64,000 nt of DNA from positions 437,259-501,258 of the forward strand of contig NZ_RCDB01000003.1 of NCBI RefSeq assembly GCF_003651225.1, read 5' to 3'. Each line of letters begins with the position of its first letter. Within the stretch, counting starts at the first letter, position 1. This document shows, in pieces, positions 36,134 through 46,026 of this stretch. Source of the stretch: Microbacterium telephonicum (GTDB lineage: Bacteria > Actinomycetota > Actinomycetes > Actinomycetales > Microbacteriaceae). The position numbers and the translations under genes were made by a program. Below the pieces are notes generated by a model, which was not told the origin of the DNA, did no database searches, and worked only from the letters and a program-made list of their open reading frames with translations.

Positions 36134-36156
36134 CGCGGGCGGCATGCAGCCCCGCG
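36134..36156 (-). terminator. Possible terminator hairpin downstream of manC
   Basis: CGCGGG (36134-36139) and CCCGCG (36151-36156) pair around an 11-nt centre containing GCATGC, 20 bp beyond the manC stop. There is no T-tract, so termination is tentative. Confidence 0.35.
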
Positions 36157-36176
36157 GGAGGTCGGGCGGACGCCGG

Positions 36177-37292
36177 TCAGAGCACGTCGCCGCGACCGGT
36201 GAGCTTGAGCGCGTCGACGACGCCCTTCACCCGCTGCGCGTTCTCGCTCGTGGTGACCAGCAGCGCGTCGGGGGTGTCGACGACGACGATGTCCTTCACG
36301 CCGATGAGGCTGATGACGCGGGTGGTGTGGCTCACCACGATGCCGCTCGCGGCATCCGAGAGGATGCGGGCGTTCTCGCCGAGGATCGCGAGGTCGTTCT
36401 TGCGCCCGCCGGAGTTGAGCTTGGCGAGGCTCGCGAAGTCGCCCACGTCGTCCCAGTCGAAATGGCCGGGGACGACGGCGAGCTTGCCCTTCTCGGCGGC
36501 GGGCTCGGCGACGACGTAGTCGATCGCGATCTTCGGCAGCGTCGGCCATACCCGGTCGACGACGGGGCCACGGCGGTCGCGGTCGTCCCATGCCTCGGCG
36601 AGCTCCATGAGTCCGGCATGCAGGGCGGGGTTGTTCGCCTCGATCTCGGCCAGCAGCACGTCGGCACGGGAGATGAACATGCCCGCGTTCCACAGGTAGG
36701 AGCGGTCGGCGACGTAGGCCTTCGCGGTCTCGAGGTCGGGCTTCTCGACGAAGCGGTCCACGAGCGACGCGTCGCGGGCGCCGTCGACGATGAGCTCGCC
36801 GCCGCGCTGGATGTAGCCGAATCCGATCGCCGGCTCGGACGGGGTGATGCCGATCGTGCTGATGTAGCCCTCGCGCGCCACGGCGACCGCGTCGCGCACG
36901 GCGAACTCGAACACGCGCGTACCGCGGATCACGTGGTCGGCGGCGAACGAGCCGATGATGACGTCGGGCTCGCGACGGTGCAGGATCGCGGCGGCCAGTC
37001 CGATGGCGGCGGCCGAGTCGCGCGGCTCCGACTCGAGGAAGACGTTGCGGTCGGGGATGCCGGGCAGCTGGGCCTCGACGGCGGCACGGTGCGCGCGCCC
37101 GGTGACGACGGCGATGCGGTCCTCGCCGGCCAGCGGCGCGAGGCGCTCCCACGTGTCGCGCAGCAGCGAGTGGCCCGAGCCGGTGAGGTCGTGGAGGAAC
37201 TTCGGGGCGTCGGCGCGCGAGAGCGGCCACAGCCGGCTGCCGACGCCTCCGGCGGGGATCACGGCGTAGAAGTCCTGGAGCGCGTCGGCCAT
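36177..37292 (-). CDS. manC: Mannose-1-phosphate guanylyltransferase
   Basis: A 371-residue nucleotidyltransferase making GDP-mannose from GTP and mannose-1-phosphate for glycolipid and polysaccharide synthesis. Motifs are VIPAGGVGSRLWPLSR and the following DAPKFL (Lys), FAADHVI, FGYIQRG, FVEKPDLETA, and WNAGMF. No C-terminal phosphomannose isomerase domain is present, so it is monofunctional. TAGGCT (37300-37305, minus strand) ends 7 nt before the ATG, indicating a leaderless transcript divergent from the sdh operon. Confidence 0.95.
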   Translation of the reverse strand: MADALQDFYAVIPAGGVGSRLWPLSRADAPKFLHDLTGSGHSLLRDTWERLAPLAGEDRIAVVTGRAHRAAVEAQLPGIPDRNVFLESEPRDSAAAIGLAAAILHRREPDVIIGSFAADHVIRGTRVFEFAVRDAVAVAREGYISTIGITPSEPAIGFGYIQRGGELIVDGARDASLVDRFVEKPDLETAKAYVADRSYLWNAGMFISRADVLLAEIEANNPALHAGLMELAEAWDDRDRRGPVVDRVWPTLPKIAIDYVVAEPAAEKGKLAVVPGHFDWDDVGDFASLAKLNSGGRKNDLAILGENARILSDAASGIVVSHTTRVISLIGVKDIVVVDTPDALLVTTSENAQRVKGVVDALKLTGRGDVL

Positions 37293-37363
37293 GCCCACGA
37301 GCCTACCGGCGCGGCATCCGCCCGCCCGGATCACCCCCGTAAGAACGGGGCTTCCTTCGGATA

Positions 37364-37425
37364 TCTCGACATCGAGAGAACTTAGGGTCGCCTTCGTCGC
37401 CGCCCCCGCAGGCCGGGAATAAGAT
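37364..37425 (+). promoter_or_regulatory. sdh operon promoter region with palindromic operator
   Basis: TCTCGACATCGAGA (37364-37377) is a perfect 6-2-6 palindrome. Five bases later is TAGGGT (37383-37388), a good -10 box, so the palindrome lies between -35 and -10, where a repressor would block transcription. A second -10-like TAAGAT lies at 37420-37425. Either start leaves a leader of about 100-130 nt before the AAAGGGAGG of sdhC. The regulator is not identifiable from the window. Confidence 0.55.
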
Positions 37426-37526
37426 GGACGAGCGCCCGTCTGCGACGCCGGGGATCTCCCCGTGCGGGCATCGACAGCCCACATCGCCGCGTTCGAGGTG
37501 TCCTACTTCACAAAGGGAGGACGACC

Positions 37527-37961
37527 GTGTCTGCACCAGCACGTGTCACACCGTCGGTCACACAGACCACCTCGAAGACCCCGCGCGGAACCCTGTACCG
37601 CGGTCGCGAGGGCATGTGGTCGTGGGTACTGCACCGCATCACCGGCGTCGCCATCTTCTTCTTCCTGCTCGTGCACGTGCTCGACACGGCGCTCATCCGC
37701 GTCGCGCCCGAGGCGTATGACGCCGTCATGAGCACGTACAAGAACCCGATCATGGGTCTCGGCGAGACGGTGCTCGTCGCCGCGATCGTCTACCACGCGT
37801 TCAACGGCCTGCGCATCATCGCGGTCGACCTGTGGCCGTGGGCGACGCGCAACCAGCGCAAGCTGTGGTGGGCCGTGCTCGTGCTCTGGGTGGTGACCGT
37901 GGGAGGCTTCGCCGCCCGCCACCTCCCGATCGTCTTCTCCTCGATGGGAGGCGGTCACTGA
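37527..37961 (+). CDS. sdhC: Succinate dehydrogenase cytochrome b556 subunit
   Basis: A 144-residue membrane-anchor subunit of complex II with three helices. The heme-binding neighbourhood is WVLHRITGVAIFFFLLVHVL, and YHAFNGLRII near residue 90 carries a second conserved His. GTG 37527 follows a strong AAAGGGAGG. It overlaps sdhD by one base (TGATG). Matches Rv3316 in position and type. Confidence 0.95.
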   Translation: MSAPARVTPSVTQTTSKTPRGTLYRGREGMWSWVLHRITGVAIFFFLLVHVLDTALIRVAPEAYDAVMSTYKNPIMGLGETVLVAAIVYHAFNGLRIIAVDLWPWATRNQRKLWWAVLVLWVVTVGGFAARHLPIVFSSMGGGH

Positions 37962-38416
37962 TGGCCACCGACACCCTCGCCGCACCCCGCTCGCCGCGCT
38001 CGGACATCCGCAAGAAGGGTCCGAACCTCGAGAAGTGGGGCTGGATCTACATGCGCGTCTCCGGCGTGCTGCTGATCGTGCTCATCTTCGGGCACCTCTT
38101 CGTCAACCTGATGCTGGGCGAAGGCATCCACGGGATCGACTTCGCGTTCGTCGCCGGCAAGTTCGCCTCGCCGTTCTGGCAGTGGTGGGACGTGCTGATG
38201 CTGTGGCTCGCCTTCATCCACGGGGCCAACGGCATGCGCACGATCGTCAACGACTACGTGACCGGGCCGAAGGTGCGCGCCGCGCTCGTCTGGGCGATCT
38301 GGGTGGCCGCCGCCCTGCTCATCCTGCTCGGCACGCTGGTCGTGTTCACCTTCGATCCCTGCATCCCCAACCTCAGCGACGGCAGCGTCCTGGTCGAGGT
38401 GTGCGCGGCGCAGTGA
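37961..38416 (+). CDS. sdhD: Succinate dehydrogenase membrane anchor subunit
   Basis: A 151-residue membrane anchor with three hydrophobic helices ([52 protein letters not shown]). The conserved His in FGHLF and in FIHGANG fit heme and quinone binding. The N-terminal 25 residues are hydrophilic and cytoplasmic. It is followed by 67 bp before the flavoprotein gene. Confidence 0.94.
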   Translation: MATDTLAAPRSPRSDIRKKGPNLEKWGWIYMRVSGVLLIVLIFGHLFVNLMLGEGIHGIDFAFVAGKFASPFWQWWDVLMLWLAFIHGANGMRTIVNDYVTGPKVRAALVWAIWVAAALLILLGTLVVFTFDPCIPNLSDGSVLVEVCAAQ

Positions 38417-38483
38417 CCGCGCCGCCGACCGACTCCCCGAGACCCCGACGCATCCGACGCGAAAAAACGAAGGCATCCCACAC

Positions 38484-40307
38484 GTGAGCACCCAGACCGC
38501 AGACACCGTCGTGAAGGACGGCGTCCACTACCACCAGTTCGACATCGTCATCGTGGGAGCCGGCGGCGCCGGCATGCGCGCGGCGATCGAGGCCGGCCCC
38601 GGCGCGAAGACCGCCGTGATCACCAAGCTCTACCCGACGCGCTCGCACACCGGTGCGGCACAGGGCGGCATGGCCGCGGCGCTCGCCAATGTCGAAGAGG
38701 ACTCGTGGGAATGGCACACCTTCGACACCGTCAAGGGCGGCGACTACCTCGTCGACCAGGATGCCGCGGAGATCCTCGCAAAGGAGGCGATCGACGCCGT
38801 CATCGACCTCGAGAACATGGGCCTGCCGTTCAACCGCACGCCCGACGGCAAGATCGACCAGCGCCGCTTCGGCGGGCACACCGCCGACCACGGCAAGACC
38901 CCCGTGCGCCGCGCCTGCTACGCCGCCGACCGCACCGGCCACATGATCCTGCAGACGCTGTTCCAGAACTGCGTCAAGCTCGGCATCAACTTCTTCAACG
39001 AGTTCTACGTGCTCGACCTCGTCACCGTCGGCGAGGGCAAGGACACCCAGGTCGCGGGTGTCGTCGCATACGAGCTCGCCACCGGCGACCTGCACGTGTT
39101 CCAGTCGAAGGCCGTCGTCTTCGCGACCGGCGGCTTCGGCAAGATCTTCAAGACCACCTCCAACGCCCACACCCTCACCGGTGACGGCGTCGGCGTCATC
39201 TGGCGCAAGAAGCTGCCGCTGGAGGACATGGAGTTCTTCCAGTTCCACCCGACCGGACTCGCCGGCCTCGGCATCCTGCTCACGGAGGGCGCCCGCGGCG
39301 AGGGCGCGATCCTGCGCAACGCCTCGGGCGAGCGGTTCATGGAGCGGTACGCGCCGACGATCAAGGACCTCGCCCCGCGCGACATCGTGAGCCGCTGCAT
39401 GGTGCAGGAGGTCGCGGAAGGCCGCGGCGCCGGCCCGCACCGCGACTACGTGCTGCTGGACTGCACGCACCTGGGCGCCGAGGTGCTCGAGACCAAGCTC
39501 CCCGACATCACCGAGTTCGCGCGCACGTACCTCGGCGTCGACCCCGTCGTCGAGCCGGTGCCGGTGATGCCCACCGCCCACTACGCGATGGGCGGCATCC
39601 CGACCAACGTCAAGGCCGAGGTCCTCTCGGACAACGACACCGTCGTGCCGGGCCTGTACGCCGCCGGCGAGTGCGCATGCGTCTCGGTGCACGGCTCGAA
39701 CCGCCTCGGCACCAACTCGCTGCTCGACATCAACGTGTTCGGCAAGCGCGCCGGCCGCAACGCCGTCGAGTACGTGCAGACCGCCGACTTCGTCCCGCTG
39801 CCCGAAGATCCCGCCAAGGACGTGCGCGACATGCTCGAGGGGCTGCGGAACAACCCCGGCGGCGAGCGCATCGCGGTGCTGCGCAAGACGCTGCAGGACG
39901 AGATGGACCGCAAGGCCCAGGTGTTCCGCACCGACGAGTCGCTCGGCGAGGTGCTCGTCACCATCGAAGAGCTGCGCGAGCGCTACAAGAACGTGCACGT
40001 CGACGACAAGGGCAAGCGGTTCAACACCGATCTGCTCGAGGCCGTCGAGCTCGGATTCCTGCTCGACATCGCCGAGGTCGTCGTCGTCGCCGCGAAGAAC
40101 CGCAAGGAGAGCCGCGGCGGTCACATGCGCGACGACTTCCCGACGCGCGACGACGAGAACTACATGCAGCACACGATGGCCTACCTCACCGGCGACCCGC
40201 TTTCGTCGAACGCCGAAGACCACATCCAGCTCGGCTGGAAGCCCGTCGTGTTCACGAAGAACGAGAAGGGCGAGTTGAATTACCCGCCGATGGAGAGGAA
40301 GTACTGA
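38484..40307 (+). CDS. sdhA: Succinate dehydrogenase flavoprotein subunit
   Basis: A 607-residue FAD subunit that oxidises succinate to fumarate. Motifs are [19 protein letters not shown] for [20 protein letters not shown] with the His that carries covalent [29 protein letters not shown] with catalytic Arg, and [20 protein letters not shown]. The GTG at 38484 is 67 bp after sdhD. Its stop overlaps the sdhB ATG by one base. Confidence 0.97.
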   Translation: MSTQTADTVVKDGVHYHQFDIVIVGAGGAGMRAAIEAGPGAKTAVITKLYPTRSHTGAAQGGMAAALANVEEDSWEWHTFDTVKGGDYLVDQDAAEILAKEAIDAVIDLENMGLPFNRTPDGKIDQRRFGGHTADHGKTPVRRACYAADRTGHMILQTLFQNCVKLGINFFNEFYVLDLVTVGEGKDTQVAGVVAYELATGDLHVFQSKAVVFATGGFGKIFKTTSNAHTLTGDGVGVIWRKKLPLEDMEFFQFHPTGLAGLGILLTEGARGEGAILRNASGERFMERYAPTIKDLAPRDIVSRCMVQEVAEGRGAGPHRDYVLLDCTHLGAEVLETKLPDITEFARTYLGVDPVVEPVPVMPTAHYAMGGIPTNVKAEVLSDNDTVVPGLYAAGECACVSVHGSNRLGTNSLLDINVFGKRAGRNAVEYVQTADFVPLPEDPAKDVRDMLEGLRNNPGGERIAVLRKTLQDEMDRKAQVFRTDESLGEVLVTIEELRERYKNVHVDDKGKRFNTDLLEAVELGFLLDIAEVVVVAAKNRKESRGGHMRDDFPTRDDENYMQHTMAYLTGDPLSSNAEDHIQLGWKPVVFTKNEKGELNYPPMERKY

Positions 40308-41077
40308 TGACGCTCGTCGCCCCCGACGTCGCCTCGTCCGCCGAGGCGGACGCGAACGACACCGGCATCCAGTCGTTCCTGGTCACCTTCATCATCCGTC
40401 GCTTCGATCCCGAGGTGGATGCCGAGCCCCGCTGGGTCGACTACGACGTGGAGCTGTACTCCACCGACCGCGTGCTCGACGCCCTGCACAAGATCAAGTG
40501 GGAGGTCGACGGCTCGCTGACCTTCCGCCGCTCGTGCGCGCACGGCATCTGCGGGTCGGACGCCATGCGCATCAACGGCCGCAACCGTCTCGCGTGCAAG
40601 ACGCTGATCAAGGACCTCGACATCTCGAAGCCGATCTACGTCGAGGCCATCAAGGGCCTCCCGCTGGAGAAGGACCTCGTCGTCGACATGGAGCCGTTCT
40701 TCGCGTCGTACCGCGAGGTGCAGCCCTTCCTCATCGCGAACTCGAAGCCGGAGCCCGGCAAGGAGCGCGTGCAGTCCATCAAGGACCGCGCGATCTACGA
40801 CGACACCACCAAGTGCATCCTCTGCGCCGCGTGCACCTCGTCGTGCCCCGTATTCTGGACCGACGGCCAGTACTTCGGCCCCGCCGCGATCGTCAACGCG
40901 CACCGCTTCATCTTCGACTCGCGCGACGACGCGGGCGACGTACGCCTCGACATTCTCAACGACAAGGAGGGCGTGTGGCGCTGCCGCACGACCTTCAACT
41001 GCACCGAGGCGTGCCCCCGCGGCATCGAGGTGACCAAGGCGATCGCCGAGGTCAAGCAGGCCGTCCTGCGCGGCTGA
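40307..41077 (+). CDS. sdhB: Succinate dehydrogenase iron-sulfur subunit
   Basis: A 256-residue electron-transfer subunit. The 2Fe-2S ligands are in RRSCAHGICGSDAMRINGRN and RLACKT; the 4Fe-4S and 3Fe-4S clusters use CILCAACTSSCPVFW and CRTTFNCTEACPRGIEVTKA. It moves electrons from FAD to the quinone site formed with SdhC/D. It ends the operon; no clear terminator follows, and the next gene has its own leaderless-type promoter 35 bp on. Confidence 0.97.
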   Translation: MTLVAPDVASSAEADANDTGIQSFLVTFIIRRFDPEVDAEPRWVDYDVELYSTDRVLDALHKIKWEVDGSLTFRRSCAHGICGSDAMRINGRNRLACKTLIKDLDISKPIYVEAIKGLPLEKDLVVDMEPFFASYREVQPFLIANSKPEPGKERVQSIKDRAIYDDTTKCILCAACTSSCPVFWTDGQYFGPAAIVNAHRFIFDSRDDAGDVRLDILNDKEGVWRCRTTFNCTEACPRGIEVTKAIAEVKQAVLRG

Positions 41078-41123
41078 TCCTCCGCTTCACAGGTGTCGAG
41101 CCGGTTCTCGCTACGCTGACGGC

Positions 41124-42344
41124 GTGACCTCTCCGCACACCAAGCGCGCCGTGGCCGATGTCGCGCGCGCCGAAGAGGAGAGCCTGCGCGAGCGGTGGGA
41201 GTCCACCCAGGCCGAGCTGCGCGAGCGTTTCGACGCGCCCATCAGCCGCGCCACCGAGCTGACGCGCCGCACCCTCGCGTGGTTCCCGGTGCGGGTGTGG
41301 CGCCATTTCCTGCTGAGCAACGGGTTCCTCCTCGCGGCGAGCATCAGCTACCAGTCGTTGTTCGCGATGTTCGCGGTGATCTACGTCGCCTTCGCCGGCG
41401 TCGGACTGTGGCTCGGCGGCAGCCAGGCCGCGATCGACGGCCTCATCGGGCTCATCAACAGCTACATCCCCAACCTCATCAGCGCGAACGGCCTGGTCAC
41501 CCCGGAAGCGGTCGCCGAAGTCGCGAAAGGCAGCAGCGGGGTGCTGGCGATCACCGGTGCCATCGCGCTCGGCGTCGCGATCTGGACCGCGATCGGTTTC
41601 GTCACCTTCACACGCCGCGCGGTCCGCGACATCTTCAGGCTGCCCTTCGACCGCCGCAACTACTTCTTCCTCAAGGCGCGCGATTTCCTCGCCGCCGCGG
41701 TGTTCGGCATCTCACTCATCCTCGGCGTCGTGCTCGGTGCCATCGCGAGCGGCGCGGTGCGCGCCGTGCTCGAGGTGCTCGGCCTGCCCGGGAACTCGTT
41801 CTGGACGCACGCCGGCCTGCAGCTGCTCTCGTTCGCCGTCGGCTTCGCCATCAACGCGGCCGCGCTGGCAGCGCTGTTCCAGTTCCTCACCGGCGCCCGG
41901 GTCCCCTGGCGCCGGGTGTGGCCGGGCTCCCTCCTCGGTGGCGGGGCCATCTCGATCCTGCAGCTCGGCGCGGGCCTGCTCCTGATCTACACTCCCTCGA
42001 ACCCGCTGCTGGCGACGTTCTCGGTGTTCATCGGGTTCCTCGTGTGGTTCCGGCTGGTGGGCATCGTCATCCTCGTCGCGGCGTCGTGGATCGCGGTGGC
42101 GGCCGCGGATGCCGACATCCCGCTGCGGGTGCCGACCGAGGCCGAGCGGCTGCGCGCCGAACATGAGGCGCTGCTGCTGGCCGCGCGCGTGCGCCTGCGC
42201 ACGGCCCGCGAGGCGCACGACACCGCGCCGTGGTTCCGCCGGTGGCCCACCGCGCGGGCGCTGCACGACGCGGAGGAGGAGCTCGCCCAGGTGCGCGCGA
42301 GTGCTCCCCCACCCCCGAAGCCGCACGGGCTGCTGCCGGACTGA
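41124..42344 (+). CDS. YihY/BrkB-family membrane protein (YhjD-like)
   Basis: A 406-residue inner-membrane protein. A charged N-terminal helix (residues 1-55) precedes the YihY core: WRHFLLSNGFLLAASISYQS, six hydrophobic segments, and VPWRRVWPGSLLGGGAISIL. A charged C-terminal tail of about 80 residues is Pro-rich at the end. The family was once called ribonuclease BN but has no nuclease features; a transport role is suspected elsewhere. TACGCT (41112-41117) ends 6 nt before the GTG start. Confidence 0.9.
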   Translation: MTSPHTKRAVADVARAEEESLRERWESTQAELRERFDAPISRATELTRRTLAWFPVRVWRHFLLSNGFLLAASISYQSLFAMFAVIYVAFAGVGLWLGGSQAAIDGLIGLINSYIPNLISANGLVTPEAVAEVAKGSSGVLAITGAIALGVAIWTAIGFVTFTRRAVRDIFRLPFDRRNYFFLKARDFLAAAVFGISLILGVVLGAIASGAVRAVLEVLGLPGNSFWTHAGLQLLSFAVGFAINAAALAALFQFLTGARVPWRRVWPGSLLGGGAISILQLGAGLLLIYTPSNPLLATFSVFIGFLVWFRLVGIVILVAASWIAVAAADADIPLRVPTEAERLRAEHEALLLAARVRLRTAREAHDTAPWFRRWPTARALHDAEEELAQVRASAPPPPKPHGLLPD

Positions 42345-42397
42345 CGGCGCGTGCGCCGGCGCGAGTCCGTGTCGGGGGCGCTGGCTAGGCTGTCACG

Positions 42398-43231
42398 GTG
42401 CCCCGGAACCTTCGCATCGCCTCCGTCAACGTCAACGGCATCCGCGCCGCCGCCCGCAAGGGCATGGGCGCCTGGCTCGAGACGGCGGATGTCGACATCC
42501 TGACCCTGCAGGAGGTGCGCGCCGAGGCGGCCGACCTCGCCGCCGCGCTCCCCGGCTGGCACGTCGTCGGCGACGAGGCGCTCGCCAAGGGACGCGCGGG
42601 GGTCGCGATCGCCGCCCGCGAGCCCCTGGAGATCTGGCGCATCGACCTCGGCGACGAGACGCTCGATTCGAAGGGCCGCTGGATCGAGGCCGACGTGCGT
42701 GTCGGCGACGAGACCCTCACCGTCGTGAGCGCGTACGTGTTCACCGGTGAGGACGGCACCGAGAAGCAGGTCGCCAAGTACGCGTTCCTCGACGCCATGG
42801 AGGCGCGGATGCCGCAGCTCGGCGACCTCGCCCTCATCACGGGCGACCTGAACGTCGGACACCGGGAGTTCGACATCCGCAACTGGAAGGGGAACCTCAA
42901 GAAGGCCGGGTTCCTCCCCCGTGAGCGCGCGTACTTCGACCGGTTCCTGGGCGCCGCCGGCGAGACGGTCACGACGGTCGACGGCGGATCGGGCACGGGC
43001 CTGGGATGGGTCGATGTGGGCCGCACGTGGGCGGGCGAGGTCGACGGCCCGTACTCGTGGTGGTCGAACCGCGGCAAAGCCTTCGACACCGACACCGGCT
43101 GGCGCATCGACTACCACCTCGCCACCCCGGCCCTCGCGGCGCGGGTCGCGGACTACCGCATCGTGCGCGCGCCGTCGTGGGACACGCGCTGGAGCGACCA
43201 CGCCCCCGTCGTCGCCGACTACACGTTCTGA
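42398..43231 (+). CDS. xthA: Exodeoxyribonuclease III
   Basis: A 277-residue AP endonuclease/3'-5' exonuclease of the ExoIII family for base-excision repair. Active-site segments are RIASVNVNGIRAA, TLQEVRAEAADL (metal Glu), SAYVFTG, ITGDLNVGHREFDIRNWKGN, WRIDYHLATPAL and SDHAPVVADYTF (catalytic His). The GTG at 42398 is preceded 6 nt upstream by TAGGCT (42386-42391), indicating a leaderless transcript. Confidence 0.96.
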   Translation: MPRNLRIASVNVNGIRAAARKGMGAWLETADVDILTLQEVRAEAADLAAALPGWHVVGDEALAKGRAGVAIAAREPLEIWRIDLGDETLDSKGRWIEADVRVGDETLTVVSAYVFTGEDGTEKQVAKYAFLDAMEARMPQLGDLALITGDLNVGHREFDIRNWKGNLKKAGFLPRERAYFDRFLGAAGETVTTVDGGSGTGLGWVDVGRTWAGEVDGPYSWWSNRGKAFDTDTGWRIDYHLATPALAARVADYRIVRAPSWDTRWSDHAPVVADYTF

Positions 43232-43277
43232 CGCGGGGCCTGCAGCCGCGGCTCGGGGCCGCGGCATCCGCTCGTAG

Positions 43278-44291
<1,014 letters not shown>

Positions 44292-44325
44292 GCTGCCGCG
44301 GGCCGGGGCGGTGCCCTGGGCGCGG

Positions 44326-44380
44326 CGTGTCACACGAGGTGCCGGTCACGGCCGCTCGCAGCGGCCGTTCGTGTGACATG
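44326..44380. repeat. 55-bp inverted-repeat element, TGTCACA family, copy 1
   Basis: TGTCACACGA (44328-44337) pairs with TCGTGTGACA (44369-44378). Inside, ACGGCCGC/GCGGCCGT form a perfect 8-bp stem with a 5-nt loop (44348-44368). A GCCGGT/AGCGGC pair spaced by 13 nt, with one mismatch, corresponds to the perfect pair in copy 2. It begins 35 bp after the trpS stop. Confidence 0.82.
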
Positions 44381-44389
44381 CAGCATCCG

Positions 44390-44444
44390 CGTGTCACAGG
44401 AAGTGCCGGTCACGACGCCTCGCACCGGCCGTCCGTGTGACATG
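44390..44444. repeat. 55-bp inverted-repeat element, TGTCACA family, copy 2
   Basis: The second copy starts exactly 64 bp after the first. Outer TGTCACA (44392-44398) pairs with TGTGACA (44436-44442). The inner pair GCCGGT/ACCGGC is perfect around 13 nt. The pair of copies differs in the inner stem by compensating or neutral changes, suggesting that folding matters more than sequence. It ends 22 bp before the TAGTGT box of the next gene. Confidence 0.82.
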
Positions 44445-44477
44445 TGCCGCACCGGCCGGGGCGGGTAGTGTCGCGGC

Positions 44478-45053
44478 ATGGAACCGGTCACGCTGCGCAC
44501 CGCGCGGCTCGTGCTGTCGCCGCCGGCGGACGACGACGTCGACGCGATCTTCGAGGCCTGCCAGGATCCGCTCATCCAGCGCTACACCACGGTGCCGTCG
44601 CCCTACGAGCGCGCGCACGCGGAGGGGTTCGTCGAGAAGACCCGCGGATGGTGGGAGTCGGGGAGCGAGGCCACCTGGGCGGTGCGCGTCGACGGACGGC
44701 TCGGCGGCATGGTCGGCCTGCACCGCATGGGCACGGGCTCCGGCTCCGCCGAGCTCGGCTACTGGATGGCGCCCGGGTTCCGCCGCGGCGGATTCCTCAC
44801 CGAGGCGTGCCGGCCGATCATCGACTTCGGATTCTCGCCCGACGGGTTCGACCTCGTGCGCCTGGACTGGCGTGCGGTGGCCGGCAACGAGGCGTCGGCG
44901 CGCGCGGCCCGCCGGCTCGGATTCCGCTACGAGGGCACGATGCGTGAGGCGCTCGTCAACGGTGCCGGCGTGCGCGCCGACGGCTGGGTCGCGGGGCTGC
45001 TGCGCACCGACGAGCGCACCCCGCAGGCCTGGCCGGTGCTCGGCGACGTCTGA
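44478..45053 (+). CDS. GNAT-family N-acetyltransferase
   Basis: A 191-residue RimJ/RimL-type acetyltransferase: VTLRTARLVLSPPADDDVDA at the N-terminus, SAELGYWMAPGFRRGGFLTE with the acetyl-CoA-binding R-R-G-G, and NEASARAARRLGFRYEGTMR. The substrate is unknown. TAGTGT (44466-44471) ends 6 nt before the ATG. It is unrelated in sequence detail to the acetyltransferase at 16389 beyond the fold. Confidence 0.9.
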   Translation: MEPVTLRTARLVLSPPADDDVDAIFEACQDPLIQRYTTVPSPYERAHAEGFVEKTRGWWESGSEATWAVRVDGRLGGMVGLHRMGTGSGSAELGYWMAPGFRRGGFLTEACRPIIDFGFSPDGFDLVRLDWRAVAGNEASARAARRLGFRYEGTMREALVNGAGVRADGWVAGLLRTDERTPQAWPVLGDV

Positions 45054-45065
45054 CAGGATGGCGGC

Positions 45066-45929
45066 ATGCCCGAGATGCCGGAGGTGCAGGGCCTCGTCGC
45101 GTTCCTCGACGAGCGGCTGCGCGGCGTGCAGATCAGCCGGATGATGCTCGCCGGCATCGCCGCGCTGAAGACCTACGACCCGCCGATCGACGCCCTGAAG
45201 GGCACGACGGTCACCGGCGCCTCGCGTCACGGCAAGTTCGTCGACCTTTCGACGGATGCCGGGATCCACCTCGTCTTCCACCTGGCGAAGGCCGGCTGGC
45301 TGCGCTTCACCGACACCCTCCCCGCGACCCTCATCAAGCCGGGGAAGACGCCCATCGCGCTGCGGGTCGCCTTCGCCGACGGCAGCGGGTTCGACCTCAC
45401 CGAGGCGGGCACGAAGAAGTCCCTCGCGATCTACGTCGTCCGCTCCCCCGCCGACGTGCCCGGGATCGCACGGCTCGGCCCCGACCCGCTCGAGGCCTCC
45501 TTCACCCGCGACACCCTCGCGGGTCTGCTCGCGGGGCGCCGCACGCAGATCAAAGGAGTGCTGCGCGACCAGTCGGTCGTCGCCGGGATCGGCAACGCCT
45601 ACTCCGACGAGATCCTCCACGCCGCGCGGATGTCGCCGTACGCCCTCGCGGCCACGCTCGACGACGCCGAGATCGACCGGCTGTACGCCGCGATGCGCGA
45701 CACCCTCGCGGATGCCGTCGCCACGGCATCCGGCAAGCCTCCGGCCGAACTCAAGGACGCGAAGCGGCGGGGCATGGCCGTGCACGGTCGACGCGGCCAG
45801 GCGTGCCCGGTCTGCGGCGACGAGGTGCGCAGCGTCTTCTTCGCGGACAACTCCCTCGAGTACTGCCCGACGTGTCAGACCGGCGGGAGGATCCTCGCCG
45901 ACCGTCGGCTGTCGCGCCTGCTGAAGTAG
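45066..45929 (+). CDS. Fpg/Nei-family DNA glycosylase
   Basis: A 287-residue bifunctional DNA glycosylase/AP lyase. It begins MPEMPEVQGL, giving the N-terminal catalytic Pro and Glu after Met removal. The helix-two-turn-helix is QIKGVLRDQSVVAGIGNAYSDE, and a C-terminal zinc finger CPVCGDEVR...YCPTCQT is complete. The DNA-contacting Lys is likely in SRHGKFV. It falls in the actinobacterial Fpg/Nei group rather than classical MutM, so lesion preference (oxidised purine or pyrimidine) is not assigned. CAGGAT ends 6 nt before the ATG, a weak leaderless signal. Confidence 0.92.
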   Translation: MPEMPEVQGLVAFLDERLRGVQISRMMLAGIAALKTYDPPIDALKGTTVTGASRHGKFVDLSTDAGIHLVFHLAKAGWLRFTDTLPATLIKPGKTPIALRVAFADGSGFDLTEAGTKKSLAIYVVRSPADVPGIARLGPDPLEASFTRDTLAGLLAGRRTQIKGVLRDQSVVAGIGNAYSDEILHAARMSPYALAATLDDAEIDRLYAAMRDTLADAVATASGKPPAELKDAKRRGMAVHGRRGQACPVCGDEVRSVFFADNSLEYCPTCQTGGRILADRRLSRLLK

Positions 45930-45937
45930 CCCTCCCT

Positions 45938-46017
45938 CGAGTTCGCCGGTTCCGCGTCGAGTTCGCCGGCGACGTCGCGGCGGAACCGGCGAAGTCGCGC
46001 GGGAACCGGCGAAGTCG
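45938..46017. repeat. Inverted array of CGAGTTCGCCGG units, second locus
   Basis: CGAGTTCGCCGG occurs at 45938 and 45958 and CCGGCGAAGTCG at 45986 and 46006, with 20-bp periods and a 16-nt centre. This is the same design as 2699-2798, one unit shorter. It lies between the converging glycosylase and glycerol kinase genes, nearly abutting both, and could act as a bidirectional terminator. Confidence 0.85.
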
Positions 46018-46026
46018 CGGGGCAGG

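Noticed and set aside
37424..37720. Small plus-strand gene upstream of and overlapping sdhC
   Set aside because: It overlaps sdhC out of frame, lacks a ribosome site and has no recognisable fold; the region is better explained as promoter and leader.
44326..44444. tRNA gene after trpS
   Set aside because: The stems are simple nested inverted repeats of 55 bp; no T-arm GTTC-A/G-A pattern, anticodon loop or acceptor end is present.
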